From: an uncultured Collinsella sp.
Lineage (GTDB): Bacteria; Actinomycetota; Coriobacteriia; Coriobacteriales; Coriobacteriaceae
Reading direction: 5' to 3'
DNA: 30,007 nt
NCBI GenBank assembly: GCA_900542315.1
Contig: UQMV01000026.1
Coordinates: 1-30,007, forward strand
The notes below the pieces were generated by a model that was given only the letters and a program-made list of their open reading frames with translations, had not been told where the DNA came from and did no database searches. A program made the position numbers and the translations under genes. Each line of letters opens with the position of its first letter. Positions within the stretch are counted from its first letter, which is position 1. Shown here piece by piece: positions 14,897 through 22,749 of the stretch.

Positions 14897-17632
14897 ATGC
14901 AGCGCGACGCATCGGACACTCGCGTCAATCCAGACCTCATCCTCAAGGCAATTGAGAAAGACGAGGTCGCCGATGACGCTCGAACCAGCCGGGGACACCT
15001 CAAGATTTTCTTTGGCTACGCTGCTGGCACGGGCAAAACCTATGCGATGCTTCAAGCCGCCCGCGCCGCCAAGCGGCGAGGTGTCGACGTCGTCGCGGGA
15101 TACATCGAGCCGCACGAACGTCCGGCAACTGCCCATCTTGCACAAGGGCTTGAAAACGTGCCCTGTAAACTCATCGAGCACAACGGCATTGCGCTCAGCG
15201 AGTTCGATCTAGATACGGCTATCGAACGCGCCCCTCAGCTCATCCTTGTCGACGAGCTCGCCCATACGAATGCGCCGGGGTCTCGCCACGACAAACGTTA
15301 TCAAGACGTCGAGGAACTTCTACATGCGGGCATCGACGTCTATACGACCGTGAACGTTCAGCATATCGAGAGCCTAAACGACATGGTTGCATCCATCACC
15401 GGCGTTGTCGTGAGCGAACGAATCCCCGACCGTATCTTCGATGATGCCGACCAGGTCGAGCTCGTCGACATAGAGCCCGAAGACCTACTCGAGCGCCTTC
15501 GCACCGGCCTCGTCTACCGTCCCGCACAAGCCGACCGAGCGCAACAGCATTTTTTTACCGTCGAGAACCTCACCGCACTCCGAGAAATCGCGCTGCGCCG
15601 CTGCGCCGATCGCACCGGCCACCTCACAGACGCCGCACGCGTGCTGGGAAACCGTGACTACTACACCAGGGAGCGTATCTTAGTCTGTGTCTCCCCGGCG
15701 CCGACCAATCCCCGCATCGTCCGCGCCGCCGCACGCATGGCGAAAGCGTTTCGCAGCGAGCTCGTCGCCCTGTTCGTAGAGAGCCCGCGCACGCAAGCCA
15801 TGAGCGATGATGAGCGCGCCAAGCTTGCAGCCAATATCGCCCTAGCCGAGCAGCTCGGAGCACATATGGAAACCGTCTATGGCGACGACGTCGCGTTTCA
15901 GATCTCCGAGTTCGCGCGCCTGTCGGGTATTTCGAAGATCGTCATGGGACGCACGGGCGAGCGCAGCAGCGTCCGTCAGGCCCTCTTCGGCCGCAAATCT
16001 CTCGTAGAACAGCTCATAACATTCGCCCCGAACCTCGACATTTACATCATTCCAGACCAGTCGACTCCGCCCTCCCGGCCCAAAGGACGCCGCCGTGCGC
16101 TCGCCCTGCAGCCGCCCAGCAGCCGAGACGTGCTTCGCACGCTGGCCCTCTCTCTTGTCGCCACGGCGATCGGCACGGCTTTCCGCCATCTGGGATTTGC
16201 CGATTCCAGCATCATATCCCTCTATATCCTCACGGCCCTGCTGACCGCCGTCACCACGACGGGGCGTATCTGCACGATCGTATCGAGCGTGCTCTCTGTA
16301 GTGCTTTACAACTTCTGCTTCGTCACGCCTCTGTTTTCGCTCGCCAGCTACGACCGAAGCTATCTGGTCACGTTCGGCATCATGTTCGCTACCGCTATGG
16401 TCGCCGGCGAGTTAACTGCGCGCATCGCCGACAACGCCCGCACCTCCGCCGAGAACGCATTCAAAACGCGTGTACTCCTCGAAACGAACCAGCTCTTGCA
16501 GCAAGCCCATAGCGCGGAGGAGTGCGCCCGCGTCGCCATGAACCAACTCATCAAACTGCTAAAACTCGACGTGGTCTTCTACACCGCCGAACACGGCACA
16601 CTCGGCAAGACGCTCTATGAGTCCGCCGGCACCGAAAACCGATCCGCGTCGCTGCTCACCGACTACGAGCGCGCCGTTGCAACCTGGACCTACACCAACA
16701 ACAAGCGTGCGGGCGCAGGCACGCGGACCCTGCCTGAGGCGCGCTGTCTCTACCTCGCGGTTCGCACCGGCGACAAGGTATTCGGTGTCATCGGCATCGA
16801 CCTGGAGGGGCGCGAGATCGAAGCCTTCGAGCATTCGATCGTCCTATCTATCGTAGGTGAATGCGCCTTGGCGCTCGAAAGCGACCGGGCGGCGCAAGAG
16901 CGCGAAGAGGCTGCGGTCTTGGCGAAAAACGAGCAGCTGCGCGCCAACCTTTTGCGCTCCATCGGCCACGATTTGAGGACACCCCTCACGGCTATATCCG
17001 GATCTGCGGCAATCCTTCGGAAGAGCGACGAGAAGCTCAGCCTCGAACAACGCTGCGATCTTGCCGATGCCATCTACGACGACTCCCTCTGGCTTATCGA
17101 TACCGTGGAGAACCTCCTCGCCATCACACGCGTCGAGGACGGCGCCATTCGCCTCAACTTAACATCCGAGCTCATCGACGAGGTCATCGAGGCCGCCCTC
17201 AGCCATGTCGCCCAAGCATCGCATGGACGTGCCGTCACCATCGAGCACACTGACGACATCCTGCTGGTACGCATCGACGTCCATCTCATCATGCAGGTGC
17301 TTACGAATCTCATCATGAACGCCTTCAAATACACGCCCGAGGACTCGACTGTCGCCATCAGCGCACGTCGCGAGGGTGCGTTCGTCGTGGTGAACGTCGC
17401 AGACGATGGACCGGGTGTGGCAGACTGCGACAAGCCTCATATCTTTGAGCGCTTCTTCACCTCAAGCAATACGCGGCCCGTGGATTCGCGTCGAAGCATC
17501 GGCCTTGGGCTGTCGCTCTGCCGCTCCATCGTGGAGGCGCATGGCGGCGTCATCGAGGTTCGCGACAACCACCCCCATGGGGCCGTCTTCCGTTTTACCC
17601 TGCCCGCCGAGGAGATCGAGATTCATGAATAA
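14897..17632 (+). CDS. kdpD: Osmosensitive K+ channel histidine kinase KdpD
   Basis: A 911-aa sensor kinase. The N-terminal KdpD domain (about 33-240) has Walker A GYAAGTGKT at 40-48 and Walker B LILVDELAHTNAPGS. A Usp-like domain follows (about 250-370), then four closely spaced transmembrane helices (about 395-500), a GAF-like region, and the kinase core. That core has GHDLRTPLTA with phospho-acceptor His691, N-box NLIMNAFKYTPE (Asn808), DDGPGV and GLGLSL. It senses K+ limitation or ionic strength and phosphorylates KdpE. The ATG at 14897 follows AGAAAGGC at about 8 nt; the frame is open 96 bases further upstream but without a binding site. Its last 8 bases overlap kdpE. Confidence 0.95.
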   Translation: MQRDASDTRVNPDLILKAIEKDEVADDARTSRGHLKIFFGYAAGTGKTYAMLQAARAAKRRGVDVVAGYIEPHERPATAHLAQGLENVPCKLIEHNGIALSEFDLDTAIERAPQLILVDELAHTNAPGSRHDKRYQDVEELLHAGIDVYTTVNVQHIESLNDMVASITGVVVSERIPDRIFDDADQVELVDIEPEDLLERLRTGLVYRPAQADRAQQHFFTVENLTALREIALRRCADRTGHLTDAARVLGNRDYYTRERILVCVSPAPTNPRIVRAAARMAKAFRSELVALFVESPRTQAMSDDERAKLAANIALAEQLGAHMETVYGDDVAFQISEFARLSGISKIVMGRTGERSSVRQALFGRKSLVEQLITFAPNLDIYIIPDQSTPPSRPKGRRRALALQPPSSRDVLRTLALSLVATAIGTAFRHLGFADSSIISLYILTALLTAVTTTGRICTIVSSVLSVVLYNFCFVTPLFSLASYDRSYLVTFGIMFATAMVAGELTARIADNARTSAENAFKTRVLLETNQLLQQAHSAEECARVAMNQLIKLLKLDVVFYTAEHGTLGKTLYESAGTENRSASLLTDYERAVATWTYTNNKRAGAGTRTLPEARCLYLAVRTGDKVFGVIGIDLEGREIEAFEHSIVLSIVGECALALESDRAAQEREEAAVLAKNEQLRANLLRSIGHDLRTPLTAISGSAAILRKSDEKLSLEQRCDLADAIYDDSLWLIDTVENLLAITRVEDGAIRLNLTSELIDEVIEAALSHVAQASHGRAVTIEHTDDILLVRIDVHLIMQVLTNLIMNAFKYTPEDSTVAISARREGAFVVVNVADDGPGVADCDKPHIFERFFTSSNTRPVDSRRSIGLGLSLCRSIVEAHGGVIEVRDNHPHGAVFRFTLPAEEIEIHE

Positions 17633-18329
17633 TGCCGCTAAGCCACGCGTCCTCCTGGTCGAAGATGACCTGACCGTTCAAAACCTCGTTTCGACCGCGC
17701 TTGACCTCCACGGCTATGTCGTGAGCAAGGTTTGCGACGGCCAGGCCGCCATCATGGATGCGGTGTCGCACGGCCCCAGCCTCATCATGCTCGACCTCGG
17801 CCTTCCCGACATTGACGGTATCGAGGTCATCACGAAGATCCGAAGCTGGTCGGCAGTCCCCATTATCGTCATTTCGGCGCGCACCGAAGATTCCGACAAG
17901 ATTGCAGCACTTGACGCAGGGGCAGACGACTACCTCACCAAGCCCTTTTCTGTGGATGAGTTGCTCGCGCGCGTCCGTGCGAATTTGAGGCGCTCCTCGA
18001 TGGCGTCGAGCGAGTCGACAGAAGCGAGCACGTTCGACAACGGTCCGCTGCATATCGACTACGCCGCGGGATACGCGACGAAAGACGGACGCGAGCTCTC
18101 GCTCACCCCAACCGAGTACAAATTGCTCGTCCTTCTGGCGAAAAACGTCGACAAGGTGCTCACCCACACCTTCATCACCCGCGAGATATGGGGCACGAGC
18201 TGGGACAGCGATCTGGCGAGCCTGCGCGTGTTCATGCGCACCCTGCGCAAGAAGATCGAGGCAGACCCCTCTCACCCCAAGATGATTCAGACGCACATGG
18301 GTGTCGGGTACCGCATGCAGCGTCTCTAG
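17625..18329 (+). CDS. kdpE: Kdp response regulator KdpE, OmpR/PhoB family
   Basis: A 234-aa regulator. The receiver domain (about 6-120) has the acidic pair in LVEDD, phospho-acceptor Asp57 (LIMLDLGLPD), Ser84 and Lys106 (DDYLTKPFSV). The C-terminal winged helix (about 135-232) contains LTPTEYKLLVLLAKN and the wing MGVGYRMQRL. Phosphorylated KdpE activates kdpFABC under K+ limitation. The ATG at 17625 overlaps the kdpD stop by 8 bases (ATGAATAA) and has GAGGAG upstream, indicating coupled translation. A longer in-frame reading starting inside kdpD is an artefact. Confidence 0.95.
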   Translation: MNNAAKPRVLLVEDDLTVQNLVSTALDLHGYVVSKVCDGQAAIMDAVSHGPSLIMLDLGLPDIDGIEVITKIRSWSAVPIIVISARTEDSDKIAALDAGADDYLTKPFSVDELLARVRANLRRSSMASSESTEASTFDNGPLHIDYAAGYATKDGRELSLTPTEYKLLVLLAKNVDKVLTHTFITREIWGTSWDSDLASLRVFMRTLRKKIEADPSHPKMIQTHMGVGYRMQRL

Positions 18330-18344
18330 CCCACCCCACAAAAA

Positions 18345-18409
18345 GTTGCGGTGGAATACGGAGTAGATAAGGCCTTTGACAGCCAAAACAGTCCTTATTT
18401 CACCGCAAC
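18345..18409. repeat. 65-bp inverted-repeat element, copy 3 (kdpE / GltD-like convergent gap)
   Basis: GTTGCGGTGGAATACGG on the left pairs with CCTTATTTCACCGCAAC on the right, with one mismatch at each arm's centre. The inner part, TTTGACAGCCAAAACAGTCC, is nearly identical to copy 2. AAAAA at 18340-18344 gives a U-run on the minus strand, so it probably terminates the GltD-like gene. CCCACC and GGTGGG extend the symmetry outward. Confidence 0.8.
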
Positions 18410-18425
18410 TGATGGGTGGGATGTG

Positions 18426-19643
18426 TTAGAGACCCAAATAGGCAGTCATGCCTTCGACGGCGAGCTTGGCGCCTGCCACGGCATGAACCACGGTGAGCGG
18501 GCCGTTGACCACGTCGCCGGCGGCAAAGACACCGGGCACGGTGGTCATGCCGTTCTCATCGACCGAAAGAAGGCCGCGATGGTCGGTCTCCAAGCCACCC
18601 GTCGTAAGCACAAGCTTGTCCTTGGGCACCTGCGAAGCCGCAATCACAACCGTGTCGGCAGACGCATGGTCGAGCTCTTCCTCGTAACCCACCACGTTGT
18701 TGTCCTCGTCAAAGATAGCCGTCTCGAACACCGGACCGTTATCGTCGATGGCGCAGATCGCCTTGCCGCACACAATCTCGGCACCGTCAAGCTCGGTCAG
18801 CTCGACCTCGTCGTCGATAGCCGAGATATGGCGCGAGCGGGCATACACGGTAACCTTGCGCGCGCCCGAGCGCAGCGCCGTGCGGGCTACATCCATGGCC
18901 ACGTTGCCGGCGCCGATAACCGCCACGTTCTGCCCGATCGCCACACTCGTGGGATCGACCAGATAATCGATGCCAAACAGCACGTTGCCGCGCGACTCGC
19001 CGGGAATACCCAGCTTGCGGGCGCGCCAAGTACCGGTACCCACAAAGACCGCATCGTAGCCGTCGCGCAGCAGGTCGTCGATATGCAGCGCACCGCCGAT
19101 GGTGGTCGAGGGACGGACGCGCACGCCAAGCGAGCACATCACGTAACGGTACTTTTGCACGAGCGCACGGGGCAGGCGAAACTCGGGGATGCCGTACTCC
19201 AGCACGCCGCCGATCTCGGGGCGCTGTTCAAACACCGTGACGGCACAGCCCAGCTGGGCAATCTTAATGGCCACGGTAATGCCGGCAGGACCGGAACCGA
19301 CCACGGCAACCTGCTTGCCGCACGACGGCGTGGGCTTCCACTCCTTGCGGTCCAAATATGCAGTCGAGATATAGTTCTCGATACTCGAAAAATGCACCGG
19401 TGTGCCCTTACGGCCCTGGATGCACGCGCCCTCGCACTGGCCCGAATGGTTGCAGATCATGGAGCAGACCGCGCTCATGGGATTGTTCTGGAACAGCAGC
19501 TCGCCCGCCTCTTCCAGACGACGCTGTTTGAACAGGTCAATGACCTGCGGGATAGGTGTCTGAACCGGGCAGCCTTTAAGCTGGCAGAACGCCCTTTTGC
19601 AACCTAGGCAACGATTCGCCTCTTCGACAATGTGGATAGCCAC
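18426..19643 (-). CDS. GltD-like NAD(P)/FAD oxidoreductase (glutamate synthase small-subunit family)
   Basis: A 405-aa flavoprotein. The N-terminal Fe-S domain has cysteines 12, 15, 20 and 25 (CLGCKRAFCQLKGCPV) and a second group, CSMICNHSGQCEGAC. Two Rossmann motifs follow: GSGPAG for FAD and GAGNVAMD for NAD(P). The end, GVFAAGDVVNGPLTVVHAVA, is the family's FAD C-motif. It belongs with GltD, NfnB and related electron-input subunits, but no glutamate synthase large subunit or other partner is adjacent. The GTG at 19643, five to six bases after GGGGAG, is the best start; a TTG at 19670 is weaker. It is shorter than typical GltD (about 470 aa). Function may be ferredoxin- or NAD(P)H-linked electron transfer. 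Confidence 0.8.
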   Translation of the reverse strand: MAIHIVEEANRCLGCKRAFCQLKGCPVQTPIPQVIDLFKQRRLEEAGELLFQNNPMSAVCSMICNHSGQCEGACIQGRKGTPVHFSSIENYISTAYLDRKEWKPTPSCGKQVAVVGSGPAGITVAIKIAQLGCAVTVFEQRPEIGGVLEYGIPEFRLPRALVQKYRYVMCSLGVRVRPSTTIGGALHIDDLLRDGYDAVFVGTGTWRARKLGIPGESRGNVLFGIDYLVDPTSVAIGQNVAVIGAGNVAMDVARTALRSGARKVTVYARSRHISAIDDEVELTELDGAEIVCGKAICAIDDNGPVFETAIFDEDNNVVGYEEELDHASADTVVIAASQVPKDKLVLTTGGLETDHRGLLSVDENGMTTVPGVFAAGDVVNGPLTVVHAVAGAKLAVEGMTAYLGL

Positions 19644-19746
19644 GCAACTCCCCTTTTTGATGTAATCCAATGAGACGACGATAAAGACCCTTCACCGTCG
19701 CCCCCAGTCAGGCAAGCTCAATTTGCCGCCACAGCAAAAGCCAATG

Positions 19747-20652
19747 CTATAACTCGCGATGCGAAGCCCCGCAGCGAGCGGACATGTGCTCGAGTGTCGC
19801 CAGGCAGTCAGCCGCCGTCGCCGGCACACTGTTCTCGACCACGCAGGGAATCCCAGGGCAGGCGGCAGCCGCCCAGGCCACCACGGGCTCAAAGTCATAG
19901 CAGCCCGTCTCGCCCACGCCGTGGCACACCAGGCGCGAGCCCGTGCCGTCGCACCAACCGGCCTCGTCCTCGTTGTAGACGACTTCAAAATCCTTGGCAT
20001 GCAGCACGCGGATCTTGCTGCCGCATAAGTAGAGCATACGCGCGGTGATTTCTTGTGCCTCGCCAACGACGCTGGGATGCAGCAGCGACACCGGGTCGTA
20101 GATCATGCCGAGCGCCGGGCTCGAAACGCGCTCCAGCACCTCGCGGCAGCGATCCGGCGTGCTGACCGTCTCGTTCCAGCCAGGCTCGATCAGTATTTGC
20201 CCGCCCACGGCCTCGGCGCGCTCGCAGACGCGTGCGAGTCCGTCCATAAAAGCCTCAAGCGCCTCATCGGTCATGCGGTCGTCAGCAACGCGGTTCTGCG
20301 CATTGGGGCGACCGGTCTCGGTACCCACCGGGCAGCCGCCGAGCATCTGGGCAAAGTTCAGGCATGCCTCGTACTCGGCAATGTTATCCATAAGCTGTTG
20401 GCGATCGGGAGTCGCCAGGTTTTTATAGCAGCCGAAAACAGCGACCGAAACGCCTGCCTCGTCGAGCACCGCGCGCAGGTGGTCGGCAAGCTCGCGCGTA
20501 AGGCCCAGGCGGTTGATGCCCATCGACTTATAGAGCACCTTGCTCGGCAGCTGGATGCACGAAAAGCCCAGCTCGCCCGCCATGCGAATGCGCTCCTCGA
20601 CCGTTCCCTGCGGAAGGTCGTGCAGGCGCACGCCCGGAGTAATGGCTCCCAC
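19747..20652 (-). CDS. Sugar-phosphate isomerase/epimerase-like TIM-barrel protein
   Basis: A 301-aa member of the xylose-isomerase-like TIM-barrel / AP endonuclease 2 superfamily. Candidate metal ligands lie at strand ends as in this fold: Glu in LIEPGW, Asp in MIYDPVS, His in VLHAKDFEV and Glu in VVENS. These enzymes isomerise or epimerise keto-sugars. The start is uncertain. The GTG at 20652 lies one base after the GH105 stop, with AAGGGA 10 nt upstream. An ATG at 20676 would overlap GH105 by 23 bases but lacks a binding site. Either way it is translationally coupled to GH105, so a role in unsaturated-uronate or rhamnogalacturonan breakdown is likely. The exact substrate is unknown. Confidence 0.75.
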   Translation of the reverse strand: MGAITPGVRLHDLPQGTVEERIRMAGELGFSCIQLPSKVLYKSMGINRLGLTRELADHLRAVLDEAGVSVAVFGCYKNLATPDRQQLMDNIAEYEACLNFAQMLGGCPVGTETGRPNAQNRVADDRMTDEALEAFMDGLARVCERAEAVGGQILIEPGWNETVSTPDRCREVLERVSSPALGMIYDPVSLLHPSVVGEAQEITARMLYLCGSKIRVLHAKDFEVVYNEDEAGWCDGTGSRLVCHGVGETGCYDFEPVVAWAAAACPGIPCVVENSVPATAADCLATLEHMSARCGASHREL

Positions 20653-20653
20653 G

Positions 20654-21892
20654 CTATTCACATCCCTTGCAAGCATTGATGCCCGGGGTGTATCCGCCAA
20701 ACGGGTCCTCGATGGAGCACACGCCCGAGGGGGCGAGCGGATCGCGCTTACCGGCCAGCTTGTCGTGATGCATGGTCTCGATATAGGCAAGCACCAGCGG
20801 CGCCACACCCTTTGCATCATTTTTGACCACGGGCTCGCTCATGTAGTAATCAAACGTGCCCTCGCGGTGCGCGGTGTTGCCCAGGCCCGCAACCAGGCAG
20901 ATGTTGTCGAGCGCCAGCTGCCCGTCATACTCGGACAGGCAGGTCTCGCAGATGCCGTCGAAGGCGCGACGGCCGTACTGGTAGTAACGCTCGCCCAGCA
21001 CGCCCAGACGCACACCCTTCATGATGGCATTGGCAAAGATGGCGCTGCCCGACTCCTCCAGGTAGTTGGGGGCGATATTGGGCAGGTTGATGACCTGGTG
21101 CCACATGCCGGTCTTCTCGTCCTGATACGGCAGCATGGCGTCGATCAAATCGTGGAACATCTTGCGGATCTCGTCCTTCTCGGCTGACATCGAGGGCGGC
21201 ATGAGCTCCCAGGTGTCGATGAGCGCCATGGCAAACCAGCCCTCGGCGCGCAGCCAGAAGTTAGCCGAAAGACCGGTGACCGGGTCGCACCAGAACTGTT
21301 TGCGGCTCGCGTCGTAAGCGTGATAGTACAGACCGTTGAGGGGGTTGCGCATCAGGTCATGCACGACCTGGAACATATGGAAGCTGTCCGAGCAGGCACG
21401 ACGGTTGTGGAAGCTCAGCTCGTACTGCATGTAGAACGGCTGTGCCATGTACATGCCATCGAGCCAAATCTGGTTGGGATAGACGGCCTTGTGCCAAAAC
21501 ACGCCCTCTTTGGTGCGCGGCTGGGTCTCGAGCTGGCGGTAGATGGTGTCCATGGCGGCACGGTACTTGGGCTTGCCCACCAGGTCATACAGCTTGTAGA
21601 GGGTCTTGCCCGCATTGACGTTATCGAGGTTGTACTCCTGCGGGTTGTAATGCTTGATGGTACCGTCGTCCTGGACAAAGAAATCGATGTAGTCATCGGC
21701 GAACGTCAAGTAGCGCTGCTCACCCGTGATCTCGTACAGTTCGATGAGCGCCTTGATCATGCAGCCATCGATGTAGTTCCAGGTGTTCTCCTTACCGGCA
21801 CGGAGCTTTTCGATGTTCCAGGCCGGCGCCTGCGGCGTCGAGGTCTCGATCAACTGCTCGATATAACGGTCCAGGATTTGATTGCAACCCAT
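20654..21892 (-). CDS. GH105 unsaturated galacturonyl/rhamnogalacturonyl hydrolase (YteR/YesR-like)
   Basis: A 412-aa (alpha/alpha)6-barrel hydrolase. It removes the 4,5-unsaturated galacturonate from the non-reducing end of pectin fragments left by lyases. Landmarks are NLDNVNAG with Asp90 and VFWHKAVYPNQIWLDGMYMA with Asp145. These align with the two acidic residues YteR uses to hydrate the C4-C5 double bond. No signal peptide is present, so it acts in the cytoplasm. The ATG at 21892 follows GAGGGG at 6 nt; an ATG six codons upstream has no such site. The promoter carries two GGTGAACGTT operators and the AACGG doublet. It overlaps or abuts the downstream isomerase gene. The released sugar is the substrate line of DhuI and KduD. 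Confidence 0.88.
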   Translation of the reverse strand: MGCNQILDRYIEQLIETSTPQAPAWNIEKLRAGKENTWNYIDGCMIKALIELYEITGEQRYLTFADDYIDFFVQDDGTIKHYNPQEYNLDNVNAGKTLYKLYDLVGKPKYRAAMDTIYRQLETQPRTKEGVFWHKAVYPNQIWLDGMYMAQPFYMQYELSFHNRRACSDSFHMFQVVHDLMRNPLNGLYYHAYDASRKQFWCDPVTGLSANFWLRAEGWFAMALIDTWELMPPSMSAEKDEIRKMFHDLIDAMLPYQDEKTGMWHQVINLPNIAPNYLEESGSAIFANAIMKGVRLGVLGERYYQYGRRAFDGICETCLSEYDGQLALDNICLVAGLGNTAHREGTFDYYMSEPVVKNDAKGVAPLVLAYIETMHHDKLAGKRDPLAPSGVCSIEDPFGGYTPGINACKGCE

Positions 21893-21918
21893 TGCTGTCC
21901 CCTCTGACATAAACGATA

Positions 21919-21931
21919 GGTGAACGTTACC
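21919..21931. promoter_or_regulatory. GGTGAACGTT operator, promoter-proximal site of GH105
   Basis: GGTGAACGTTACC lies 27 bp ahead of the GH105 start and just downstream of a possible -10 (TACACT on the minus strand, 21935-21940). A repressor here would block initiation or early elongation. The core is identical to the sites before kduD and the symporter. Confidence 0.6.
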
Positions 21932-21947
21932 CCTAGTGTAACGCGAA

Positions 21948-21985
21948 CGGGGAATATAGGGTGAACGTTAACCCTATATTCCCCG
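21948..21985. promoter_or_regulatory. 38-bp near-perfect palindrome centred on a GTGAACGTT operator
   Basis: Two 19-bp arms mirror each other with a single mismatched pair. The left arm runs CGGGGAATATAGGG onward and the right arm ends CCCTATATTCCCCG, around the centre GTGAACGTTAAC. No U-tract follows, so it is better read as an operator (or a cruciform) than a terminator. Its right edge touches the first octamer of the AACGG doublet. Confidence 0.7.
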
Positions 21986-22013
21986 CAAACGGCAGACTTT
22001 TAGCGGCAAACGG
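21985..22013. promoter_or_regulatory. 29-bp AACGG doublet element (copy 2)
   Basis: GCAAACGG at 21985-21992 and again at 22006-22013 are 21 bp apart, with centre CAGACTTTTAGCG. The second octamer lies inside the last codons of the SGNH gene (stop at 22000-22002). A similar GCGAACGG at 21943-21950 lies a further 42 bp away, again a multiple of 21. Confidence 0.6.
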
Positions 22014-22671
22014 CGGTGAGACCCGCGGCGATGCGATGCGCCAGGCGCTCATAGCCAGCCGGGCTGTAGTGCAGACCGTCCGGCATATAGAGCTCGCGGT
22101 GCTCCGGCAAAAACGGGCTGATACCGCTTTGCGCATACAGGTCAATCACCGGAACGGAGTAGCGGTCACAGACCTCGAGCATCGCTCGCACGTAGACGAC
22201 CTGCGTCAGGCCCAAATGGTTCGCCTCATCGCTTGCCGGGATATCCTTCTCGTGCTTACCGCTCGTCTTGCACGGCGTCATAAACACGAGCTTTGCCCGA
22301 GGCGAGCGTGCCGTGATGGTTCGGATCAGGTAATCGAGCGCACCGTAGAACTCATGCACATCGGTACTGCCCAACTCGCCGAGCGGCACGTTGCGGCTAA
22401 AGTCGTTGACGCCGCCAAAGACAATGTAGATATCGGCCGCATCGTCGATACCGTCCAGGCGCTCGACAAACGAATCGGTACGGTCGGCCTTGATGGCGAT
22501 ACGCGAACCCTTGATGCCAAAGTTCTCGACAGTCGCACCGCCCAGCAGCGCGCCCAGGTGCGTGGTCCAGGAGATGTCGTTGCCGCCTGCGCCGCATCCG
22601 TTGTCACCCCATGTGGTCGAATCGCCAAAGCAGCAGATGGTCGATTCGCTCAAGGCCTTCGTCGGTTTCAT
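22000..22671 (-). CDS. SGNH/GDSL hydrolase, probable pectic-oligosaccharide acetylesterase
   Basis: A 223-aa esterase with the SGNH blocks. GDSTTWG carries nucleophile Ser18 (block I). The glycine is in NFGIKGSRI (II) and the Asn in GGVNDF (III). DGLHYSPAGY supplies Asp198 and His201 (V). No signal peptide is visible, so it works in the cytoplasm. The ATG at 22671 follows GGGGAGGAG. It lies 78 nt downstream of the CE8 fusion gene and upstream of GH105. This points to removal of acetyl groups from galacturonan or rhamnogalacturonan oligomers. Substrate is inferred from context only. Confidence 0.82.
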   Translation of the reverse strand: MKPTKALSESTICCFGDSTTWGDNGCGAGGNDISWTTHLGALLGGATVENFGIKGSRIAIKADRTDSFVERLDGIDDAADIYIVFGGVNDFSRNVPLGELGSTDVHEFYGALDYLIRTITARSPRAKLVFMTPCKTSGKHEKDIPASDEANHLGLTQVVYVRAMLEVCDRYSVPVIDLYAQSGISPFLPEHRELYMPDGLHYSPAGYERLAHRIAAGLTAVCR

Positions 22672-22749
22672 GGTTATACTCCTCCCCGCCCAAACGGCGG
22701 TCTTTGGTCTTGTCAGTCACTTCCGTTTGCTCGCTGCGGCGCCCAGGCC

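Noticed and set aside
9936..18409. kdp locus as a composite transposon bounded by the 65-bp repeats
   Set aside because: No transposase or integrase and no target-site duplication is visible; the repeats also make sense as terminators.
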